Under the pieces are notes generated by a model. The model saw only the letters and a program-made list of their open reading frames with translations, did not search any database and had not been told where the DNA came from. A DNA stretch of 64,000 nucleotides, from the NCBI GenBank assembly GCA_021772915.1, contig JAJFLB010000018.1:124001-188000 (forward strand), given 5' to 3'. Positions 6,770 through 15,000 of this stretch are shown here, piece after piece (the stretch's first letter is position 1; each line of letters begins with the position of its first letter). This stretch comes from Gammaproteobacteria bacterium. GTDB lineage: Bacteria; Pseudomonadota; Gammaproteobacteria; Xanthomonadales; SZUA-36. A program made the position numbers and the translations under genes.

Positions 6770-8697
6770 CACGACACCCGCGTATCGTTGCCAAAAAACT
6801 CCAGTACGTGGTCGCGATCCAGTGTCTGCTGCATCGGCGGAAGACTCTCCAGGAAAATACTGCCGTAACCCCTGGTGCTCAGCCGGCTGTCGCAAATGAC
6901 CAATACGCCACGATCATTGACGTCACGTATTAATCGGCCGGCTCCCTGCTTCAGGCCAATAACGGCTTGTGGTAAAAATAAATCCATGAAGGGATTTCCG
7001 CCCTGCTGACGCAGTTGGTTACTGCGCGCCACTATAACGGGATCATTGGGTGGCGCAAACGGAAGTTTATCAATAATCACCAGGCTCAGTGCATCGCCCA
7101 TGACGTCAACACCACCCCAAAAACTGGCAGAACCCAACAAAATCCCATCACCCGACTTTCGAAAAGCATCCAACAACATGCTGCGTGGCATCTCACCCTG
7201 AACAAACAGGGGATGATCAATCGTATCAGCCAGCAGTTCAGCCGCCTCTTTTAAAGCACGGTGCGAGGTGAACAACATGAATGCACGCCCACAACTGGCT
7301 TCCAGCACCGGTCGCACCTGCTTCAGTAACTCGGGAACGAAACAGTGTGTGTTTGGTTCTGGCAAGCTTTTGGGCAACCACAGCAACGCATTGTTTTCGT
7401 AGTCAAACGGTGAGTTGAGAACCAGCGTCTCGGCATCTTGCAAGCCCAATTGCCGAACATAGTGGTCAAAACAACCATTAACTGAGAGGGTCGCAGATGT
7501 GAACACCCAGGTTGCGTCCAGTTGCTCACGAAAACTTGAAAACATGCCTGAAACATCCAGCGGTGTCGTGTGTATCGCTATGCCACGGCCACGCCGCTCA
7601 TACCAACGTATTTCTGATTCAGGCACAGGTTTGTCCAGATGATCAAACTGTGTTTGAATATCCGCAAGCCGTTGTATACAGGTATCTATACCACGGTTAG
7701 TACCTTGTAGTGGCTCAAGTGCCGGCCTTAGCTCAGCAACCGCGACGTCCAGCGATTGCAGGGCGTTCCTGACCTCTGGAAGGTTCAACATGTCCTGCCA
7801 GGTACCACGGTCTGCCAACGTTTCGTCGCATATCGCCTGCAACTCTTTCAACACTTGCCGGCAATGAGCAACTTCATCACGGACGCTGGCTAAACCACCG
7901 CTGCTTGCAGCCGCTTCAGCCAACACGTCACCACACAAATCGGCGATTTGCCGGGTGGTCAGCGAAGTGCTGAAAAACTGTGATGCGGTGTCGGGTGCCT
8001 GGTGCGCCTCATCGACAACAAACACAGAAGCACCGGGCAAAACCTCACCAAAACCACCATGCTTGATGGCCATGTCCGCAAACAACAGGTGATGGTTGAC
8101 CACGACGACATCTGCATCCTGTGCCTCCCGCCGGGCACGGAATACGAAACAGTCTTCAAGGTCTGGACAATCGGTACCCAGGCAGTTCTCGGCGGTAGAT
8201 GTCACCAGTGGCCACAGGTCACTCGCTTCACGAATGACAGACGATATCGATAAATCACCGTCATCGGTCACAGGCACCCACTGCCTGATTTGCTCAAGTT
8301 CGACAACCGCGTCCCGGCTCGGTAACCTGCCGTCTTTGCGGGCCTGCTCCAAACGATACAGACACAGATAGTTCGCACGGCCTTTAAGAAGTGCGGTTTT
8401 CAAGGTACTGCCAAGCGCCCTTGTGACCACCGGCAAGTCACGAAAATACAGCTGGTCCTGAAGTGTTTTGGTACCGGTAGAAACGATGCTCCGGACACGA
8501 GCCCTGAACACCGGTACGAGATAGGAAAGCGTTTTGCCTATCCCGGTGCCAGCCTCCGCCACCAGTGATCCACCACTTGAAATTGCAGCTTCGATTGCTT
8601 CCGCCAACTGCAATTGCTCCTGGCGTGGCGCAAATCCCGGCAGTTCTTTCTCAAACGGCCCACCGGAATCCAGCAGTTGGGTGCTCGTGTGCTGCAT
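6769..8697 (-). CDS. yoaA: YoaA-type XPD-family DNA helicase
   Basis: A 642-residue superfamily 2 Fe-S helicase of the DinG/YoaA branch. Walker A is AEAGTGIGKTLSYLVP near residue 45 and the DEAH box is VFVVDEAHQAPD. The cysteines between them (Cys in YLCLYR, then CLGTDCPDLEDC) are the expected 4Fe-4S ligands. The C-terminal motifs ILLGSASFWGGVD and GAGRLIRDVNDRG complete the helicase core. In E. coli YoaA works with the clamp-loader subunit chi in replication repair; that partner is not in this window. The length and the coupling to tsaB argue for YoaA rather than the longer DinG. The gene overlaps tsaB by four bases. Confidence 0.9.
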   Translation of the reverse strand: MQHTSTQLLDSGGPFEKELPGFAPRQEQLQLAEAIEAAISSGGSLVAEAGTGIGKTLSYLVPVFRARVRSIVSTGTKTLQDQLYFRDLPVVTRALGSTLKTALLKGRANYLCLYRLEQARKDGRLPSRDAVVELEQIRQWVPVTDDGDLSISSVIREASDLWPLVTSTAENCLGTDCPDLEDCFVFRARREAQDADVVVVNHHLLFADMAIKHGGFGEVLPGASVFVVDEAHQAPDTASQFFSTSLTTRQIADLCGDVLAEAAASSGGLASVRDEVAHCRQVLKELQAICDETLADRGTWQDMLNLPEVRNALQSLDVAVAELRPALEPLQGTNRGIDTCIQRLADIQTQFDHLDKPVPESEIRWYERRGRGIAIHTTPLDVSGMFSSFREQLDATWVFTSATLSVNGCFDHYVRQLGLQDAETLVLNSPFDYENNALLWLPKSLPEPNTHCFVPELLKQVRPVLEASCGRAFMLFTSHRALKEAAELLADTIDHPLFVQGEMPRSMLLDAFRKSGDGILLGSASFWGGVDVMGDALSLVIIDKLPFAPPNDPVIVARSNQLRQQGGNPFMDLFLPQAVIGLKQGAGRLIRDVNDRGVLVICDSRLSTRGYGSIFLESLPPMQQTLDRDHVLEFFGNDTRVS

Positions 8698-8712
8698 CGC
8701 AATGAATGGTGC

Positions 8713-9204
8713 TCATAACCCTTGCGGTCGGATATTCATACATTGCAATGCGCGTGAAGCAGCGTCGTCCGCACCATGTGAGTCTTGCAGATGCTCCTTC
8801 GCAACGCTTATGGTACGCCAGTTTCTGCTACAGATTTCACCAACACGTGGACCAATATCGTACGACCTTACAGCAAAGCTCAACGCCTGCTGGTAATCCC
8901 CGTTTTGCAACTTTATTTCAGCCATGTGCTGCAGCAATTGCGGATCCCGCGGTTGTATTCCCAGGGCACGTTCCAGATAGCTGCTTGCCCGACCCAGATC
9001 ACCTTCACGTTCGGCATCCCTGGCCTGGGCCGTTAATTGTTTAACCGCTGGATTTTGCAAGGAGTAAACCTGCACGCCGGCACTGTCCTGGCTGGCAGGA
9101 ATGCGCACACGTGCATTGATCTCACGGTCTTCAACCCGTGTAGATGGATTATTGCTGCAGGCGGCCAACACCGATAGCACGCAAACCAGCGGTATCTTAT
9201 TCAT
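8713..9204 (-). CDS. lpoP: LpoP-like TPR lipoprotein, PBP1b activator
   Basis: A short lipoprotein: MNKIPLVCVLSVLAAC is a type II signal peptide with lipobox LAAC and Ser at +2, predicting outer-membrane sorting. A TPR-like region follows (AERE..RASSYLERALGIQPRDPQLLQHMAEIKLQNGDYQQALSFA). The gene lies 15-16 bases upstream of nothing but downstream of mrcB, in the same direction. In Pseudomonas and relatives the TPR lipoprotein LpoP, encoded beside ponB, activates PBP1b; the size, lipobox, TPRs and position all match. I chose the ATG at 9202-9204. A TTG nine bases earlier (9211-9213) has a better-spaced GAGG ribosome site and may be the real start. Confidence 0.78.
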   Translation of the reverse strand: MNKIPLVCVLSVLAACSNNPSTRVEDREINARVRIPASQDSAGVQVYSLQNPAVKQLTAQARDAEREGDLGRASSYLERALGIQPRDPQLLQHMAEIKLQNGDYQQALSFAVRSYDIGPRVGEICSRNWRTISVAKEHLQDSHGADDAASRALQCMNIRPQGL

Positions 9205-9228
9205 TACATTCAAACCACTTTCCTCAGC

Positions 9229-11583
9229 TTATTTCCTGTTTTTCCTGCTCAACCTAACCAGACATCTTGTTTTCGCTTGCGGTTCCGTTCCGTTGACGAA
9301 GGGTATTTGTACTGCGTCAGGGCAGGACGGATCGGTTAACGCGTTTTGCGGGACATTGACCCACACATAACTTGCGCCGTCAGGTAAGCCTAAATCCACT
9401 CCCGAAACCGGCAGGTGGCGGAAGAACTCTGCCCACACACGCATGGCTGCATTCCCACCGGTGACACCTGCCGGCCGGTTGTCATCGCGTCCCACCCAGG
9501 ACACCGCAACACGATCACGAGTATAGCCCACAAACCAACTGTCACGCCGTTCATTGGTCGTGCCGGTTTTGCCTGCGATCAGTGAGTTGTTACCCAGCAA
9601 GGCGTGCAAGCTCCGTGCTGTGCCCTGCTCTATCACCCTGACCAGGGCAAAATTCAGCAACGCCACCGCCTCCCGATGGTCCAGTGGCAACATCCGTAGC
9701 GGATAGCGGCTAAGCAATCTGCCTTGTTGGGTTAACACAGCCGTAACCGACCGCAACGGCACACTGTAGCCACCAGCTGCCAGCGATTGGTACATTTGGG
9801 CAACTTCAACGGGGGTCAACTCAACTGCACCCAACAAGGTTGCAGGCACTGCAGGAATCTTAGCTTCCACCCCCAACTGCCTAACTTTACGGATCAGATT
9901 ATTGACACCGATTTTGAGTCCCACCTGCACCGCGGCTTGATTATACGAATGAACCAGAGCGTCCATAAGCGGCAATTCGCCATGAGACTTGTGGTCATAG
10001 TTCACCGGTGACCAGATTTCGCCGCTGGCCTGACGCAATGTAATGGGCTCATCCCTTATGGGAGTAACCAGGGTGTAATCTCCACTGTGTTCCAGCGCCA
10101 GCAAATACACCAATGGTTTGATTACCGAGCCAATCTGCCGGCGGGCATCCAACGCGCGATTAAAGCCCCTGCGACCTGCCACGCGGTCACCCACCAGGGC
10201 ACGAACCTCACCACTGGCCGTTTCTGCCATCACCAGTGCCCCCTGCAGATCAGCCGGCAACCCTCTTTGCTGTAGCTGATCCAATCCTCCGGACACCGCC
10301 TGTTGGGCAAATTCCTGCTCCGACGGGGCCAGGGTCGTGAATATCTTGAGACCCTCATTGCTGAGGTCATCTGAACGGTAGTCACGTTTTAGCTGACGCC
10401 GGACCATGTCCATGAATGCCGGATAGCGGCTGGAAGCAGGAGGCGGATCATCAATGACCCCCAAAGGTCTGGTCTTTGCGATCTTGACTTCATTTTCGCT
10501 CATCAAGCCGGTGGTCCCAAAAATATCCAGCACCCGGTTTCTGCGTTGCATTGCGCGTTGTGGGTTGCGTCTTGGGTTATAAAACGACGCTCCGCGTACC
10601 ATGCCAATCAACAGGGCAAAATGTTCTGCTTCCAGGTTCTGCAGGGGGCGGCCGAAATAGAACTCGGCGGCCCGCCCAAAGCCGTGGATCGCACGCTTGC
10701 CCTGCTGACCAAGAAATATTTCGTTGATATACGCCTCGAGTATTCGGGCCTTGTCGTAATGCCATTCCAGCAAGAAAGCCATGATGGCTTCATTACCCTT
10801 GCGCACCATGGTCCGCTCACTGCTGAGAAAATAGTTTTTGACCAGTTGCTGGGTCAGGGTGCTACCACCCTGCACGGTCTTCCCGGCCTTGATATTGGTG
10901 AGTAATGCACGCGCAATACTTCGCAACACGACACCGCGGTGATGCTTAAACTGCCGATCTTCTACAGCTTGTAAGCCGGTCACCAGCATTTCTGGCACAT
11001 CGGTCAGCGCGACCAGGGTGCGGTCTTCATCATGCAAAGGGTAAATCGAGGCAATCTCGGCCGGATCAAGCCTGAGCAAACCCGGGTCACGCCCCCCCGG
11101 GGGTGAACTCATCGAGAGAATCTTATTCTCAGAGATATGTAGACGAAAAATTACTGCGGATTCCACGCCATCGTCAAATATGAAGGCACGGCGATTGATA
11201 TCAATGTGATTACCGTTTCGCGCATAACTGCCAGGCATTGCTGCCGACTGCACCTGCCTATATCCCGTGGCATTTAACTCAAGCACCAGAGATTGTATGG
11301 AAATGGGCTTACCGGTGTACAGACTCAGGGGACGCGCATACACGCGACTGGGAATATCCCATTTTCGACCATCGAACTCCGTTCGAACCTGCTTGTCCAG
11401 CCAGATAACCCAGGGCGCCCCCAGACCAATGCCCAGACCCAGCAACAGCAACAACAACCGTAACGAGCGCCTCAACCAACCAGATTTCTTGCGTGGCGTT
11501 GGTTTGCGTTGCCGTTTGCGCGGCACGGGACTTGTCTTCTTTACCCTGGTTTTCTTTACCTTGCTTTTTGTCTTGATCGCCAT
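9229..11583 (-). CDS. mrcB: Penicillin-binding protein 1b (bifunctional peptidoglycan synthase)
   Basis: A 784-residue class A PBP that polymerises glycan strands from lipid II and cross-links them. A very basic cytoplasmic tail precedes one membrane helix (residues about 38-60, LLLLLLGLGIGLGAPWVIWL). A UB2H-like region follows (DIPSRVYARPL, then LVLELNATGYRQV). The transglycosylase domain has EDRQFKHHRGV with the catalytic Glu, and GGSTLTQQLVKN. The transpeptidase domain carries the three penicillin-binding motifs: SVIK (RQIGSVIKPLVY), SYN (HSYNQAAVQ) and KTG (AGKTGTTNERRDSW). UB2H places it with PBP1b rather than PBP1a. The LpoP-like lipoprotein gene follows after a short gap. The gene is divergent from the large glycosyltransferase, with a structured repeat between them. 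Confidence 0.95.
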   Translation of the reverse strand: MAIKTKSKVKKTRVKKTSPVPRKRQRKPTPRKKSGWLRRSLRLLLLLLGLGIGLGAPWVIWLDKQVRTEFDGRKWDIPSRVYARPLSLYTGKPISIQSLVLELNATGYRQVQSAAMPGSYARNGNHIDINRRAFIFDDGVESAVIFRLHISENKILSMSSPPGGRDPGLLRLDPAEIASIYPLHDEDRTLVALTDVPEMLVTGLQAVEDRQFKHHRGVVLRSIARALLTNIKAGKTVQGGSTLTQQLVKNYFLSSERTMVRKGNEAIMAFLLEWHYDKARILEAYINEIFLGQQGKRAIHGFGRAAEFYFGRPLQNLEAEHFALLIGMVRGASFYNPRRNPQRAMQRRNRVLDIFGTTGLMSENEVKIAKTRPLGVIDDPPPASSRYPAFMDMVRRQLKRDYRSDDLSNEGLKIFTTLAPSEQEFAQQAVSGGLDQLQQRGLPADLQGALVMAETASGEVRALVGDRVAGRRGFNRALDARRQIGSVIKPLVYLLALEHSGDYTLVTPIRDEPITLRQASGEIWSPVNYDHKSHGELPLMDALVHSYNQAAVQVGLKIGVNNLIRKVRQLGVEAKIPAVPATLLGAVELTPVEVAQMYQSLAAGGYSVPLRSVTAVLTQQGRLLSRYPLRMLPLDHREAVALLNFALVRVIEQGTARSLHALLGNNSLIAGKTGTTNERRDSWFVGYTRDRVAVSWVGRDDNRPAGVTGGNAAMRVWAEFFRHLPVSGVDLGLPDGASYVWVNVPQNALTDPSCPDAVQIPFVNGTEPQAKTRCLVRLSRKNRK

Positions 11584-11744
11584 TGCTTCTCAAAACCCTC
11601 AATAGCGGGTGACACCAGCCCAACCATTATCCATAATAGCCGCGCTTCACCCATTGCACTGGCATCCACGGTCCTGCTCTACAAGCTCTGGTGGGTCGCT
11701 GGTGACGGGCATGGTAATTATTGGCACATACGGTATGTCGTCCA

Positions 11745-12016
11745 CTCGTGCTCTGTCCATGTGATAACTGCGAGTTCAGCGAGTTGGGAAGTGGTTGACC
11801 GTAGGGTTGCGCCACGCAGGTAATGGCCCGGTCCTTGCCAAGTGATGCGGCACTACGGACGACCGCTTCCGAGCTCGCCCGCAGGGAGGTACCCAGATGT
11901 CCCAGTACTGCGTGGCAGCCCTTGAGAAGGACCGGGCCATTCTCTGCTGTCCACGTCTTGTCCTGAAACATCTGGGTACCTCTGAATCCGTAGTTATCAC
12001 ATGGACAGAGCACTAG
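11745..12016. repeat. Large structured inverted-repeat element, copy A
   Basis: A 272-bp element filling much of the 506-bp gap between the divergent mrcB and glycosyltransferase genes. Terminal repeats at 11745-11779 and 11982-12016 are near-perfect inverted copies (CTCGTGCTCTGTCCATGTG against CACATGGACAGAGCACTAG). A first internal stem joins GGGAAGTGGTTGACCG to CGGACGACCGCTTCC. A second joins 11887-11905 (AGGTACCCAGATG) to 11963-11981 (CATCTGGGTACCT). The apical segments 11822-11842 and 11921-11941 are complementary at all but two of 21 positions. Apart from it I see no gene at 11584-12089; a TATAAT follows the right end at 12018. Peptide-like frames inside it are by-products of DNA conservation. 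Confidence 0.88.
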
Positions 12017-12089
12017 TATAATACTGACAGACAATAATGGCTTTTTGGGGGCACGTTTTAAAGCATTTGCTGCCGATGTGTTCCAGTAA

Positions 12090-15000
12090 ATGTCCAAACA
12101 ATCACTGAGTTTTGTGCAGACAAGAATGAAAACCTCAATCACGGCCAGTAAACCATCCAAATTGCCCGTTATCTACGTGCATGCCAAAGGGCACAACCAA
12201 GCCTCCAGGGACCAGTTAGGTGCACTGCTTGAATTGGGGTTGCCGTTATGTAGCCGGCTTGCGCACAAAGCCATGGTCAAAACCCAATACGGATTTGATC
12301 AACCCGGACTGCTGTTGACTGAAATCGGTGGGCTGTTCCCCGGCCGACCGGTTGTTTTTGTGCGTGCGGGACTGCAATTGTCCCGACACATGCTGGACCG
12401 GCTTGGTTTACTGCTGAAGACTTCAACCGATCCGTTGGCCCTGACAATACTGTCCAATGCCGAAGTCTCCCTGAACCCTTTTGCGGGTTTACAGCGCCCG
12501 ACCCAAGAAGTCAAATTTGAGCTCGGGGACCTGGTCGGACTATTGGCTCCCGGTCACTTACACACGCTGACTTCATGGCCCGATCACTTTGTAATGCTGT
12601 CAGTCAGTGCGGTCGACTGTCTGGCAATTCCAGAAGGTATCCCAACCGATGCCAACACCACCTTACTTCAAAGACTCACGGCAGCCGGTGGAGATCTCAG
12701 GGTCGCCGACGACTTGTTTTTACACGCCCCCGAACAGGAGGTTTTTAGCCCCCTGAAGCTCCAACCACATGAATCGACCCAACCGCCTTGCTTCAGTGAA
12801 CTGAGCGCCAGGGTGCAGGACTGGTTCGGCGCCGGAATTCTACGACTACCACCATTTAGCAGCTCAGACAAACCTGCAACATTACACATCACTCACAGCT
12901 GGGGGGGTGGCGTGGCTTCCTGGTTGCGGTCGTTTGCCAAGACTGACAGAAAGCACATTCATTTTCAGCTGCGGTCGGAAGAAGCCAGGTCAAACACCAA
13001 CTATGGGCAAAAACTAAGCCTGTATGCGGGCAATGAATTGCGTTGCCCGATTGCAAGCTGGTGGCTGCAACCACCGATCTCGTCGGTGGTGGAGCACGAC
13101 CCCGCTTACCAGAAAACTCTGGAGGACATTTGCCGCCGTTATGGGATTGGCCGACTATTTGTTTCATCCATGATCGGTCACAGCCTTGATGCCTTGCGCA
13201 CGGGATTGCCCACTCTGAGAATCCTGCACGATCACTTCCCGGTCTGGCCCCTGCTCAGTGTAAACCCTAAACCCTACGTGCGAATCAAGGGTGGCACAGA
13301 CTTAAAAAGAGCTTTAAAGGAACATCAACATGAGCAGGAGTTCCCTGACAAGGACGCCACGGGCTGGTCAAAAATCAATGCCGCTTACTGCCAGACTATT
13401 ATCCGATTCAATGTCAAAATTGCAGCCCCCGGCAACTGGGTCCTGGACTTGCAGAACAAGCTTGATCCGTCATTCCGGGAACACGTTGCCAAAGTCATAC
13501 CACATGGGTTTCCATCCATGCACGGGCTCCGACCGGTGTTGCCAATACCCCGCAAAGATGGTCGCTTACGCATGGTTATTTTGGGACGTATTCAGACGGG
13601 TAAAGGAAAAAAACTGCTCAGCAGTGCATTGTCTGAACTTGCTGAGCATGTGCAGGTTTACTTATTGGGTGCCGGCAAATCAGGTGAAGAATTCTTTGGT
13701 CGCCCGGGCGTGGACGTGGTGCTCGACTACAAACGTGATGAACTGCCTGGTTTACTCGCGAGCATAGGGCCGGACTTTGCAGCGTTGTTGTCCGTTGTGC
13801 CGGAAACCTTCAGCTACACCCTGTCGGAACTGCAGCAGTTGCAAATACCCACCCTGGCCACCAGTACCGGCGGTTTTTCGGGGCGTATCGAACACGCAAA
13901 AACCGGTTGGTTAATTGAACCCAACGCCACTGCTCTGATTAGCCAGGTGAAAGCCCTGTGTCGGACACCCAACCTGATCGAATCTGTCCGGCGCAAGCTG
14001 CCAGACATTCAAGCCGGCACAACCAGGGCCATGGTGGACGCCTACAACAAGTTCTGTCCGGCAGTGAAAAGAGTTGACCAATTTCTACCCGTTGATGCCG
14101 GCACGGAAAGGGTCCAATTGGCAGCAACAGATTACCAGCGTTCTTTAACAATCAGTACATTGCGTCAGGCCCGCGATAAACACGAAGAGCTCACCCGGGA
14201 GATCAAGCGCCGATCTGAATGGGCATCCAGGACCGCGAAAGAATTAAAGTTGGAACAGCAACGCAGAGAAAAATGGGTCGGACAACTGGAAACTGAAATC
14301 AACAGACTGCACCAGGAAGTCGAGGATAAATCAGCGTGGGCCCTCAAGACCAATGAGCAGATGCAGCTGGAGCGGACACAGGGCAAATCGTGGCTCAAAC
14401 AAATCAACCAACTGACCAAAAAGGTTGAAACAAGAACGGCATGGGCATTAAAAACCGACAAAGAACTGAAGTCGGAGCGGCGCAACAGGAAAAAGTGGGT
14501 TGGGGCACTGGAAACTGAAATTCGCAGACTACAACGGGAATTTGAAAAGAAGTCAGCCTGGGCGCTAAAAGCCAATGAACAGATCCAACAGGAGCGAAGC
14601 CAGGGTAAAGCCTGGATTAAACAGATCAAGCAGCTGACCCGGGAGGTCGAGACCAGGACTGAATGGGCACTGGAAACGGACAGGGAGTTGAAACTCGAGC
14701 AACAACGTCGGGATCTGTGGGTCGGTCAGCTTGAAACTGAAACGGACAGACTTGGGGAGGTAATTGCAGACTTGCAATCTGAGCTAGGCCTCACGGGTGA
14801 GCAATTAGCAAGCACACAGGCAGAACTTGGTAGCAGGAGTGAACAGCTCAATGCCAAGAATGCTCAGCTGGCGAGTTTGGAGTCCCGGCTGAGTCAGCTA
14901 GAAGCCGACTACCAGCAGGCCACCCAATTCAATGCGCTGATCCTGGGAAGTTCATCCTGGAAGATTACCCGACCATTTCGGGCCAGCCGCCGTGTGGTCA

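Noticed and set aside
6080-6895. A longer TsaB starting at 6895
   Set aside because: The added 42 residues lie inside yoaA and do not resemble the TsaB N-terminus; the ATG at 6769 gives the usual length and an ATGA overlap.
11776-12000. Minus-strand open frames in copies A, B and C of the large element that give similar-looking peptides (for example GRAGKRSSV)
   Set aside because: The similarity follows from DNA conservation of the stems. The frames use different starts, shift relative to each other after the GKRSSV segment (copy C has an insertion there), and have no ribosome sites.
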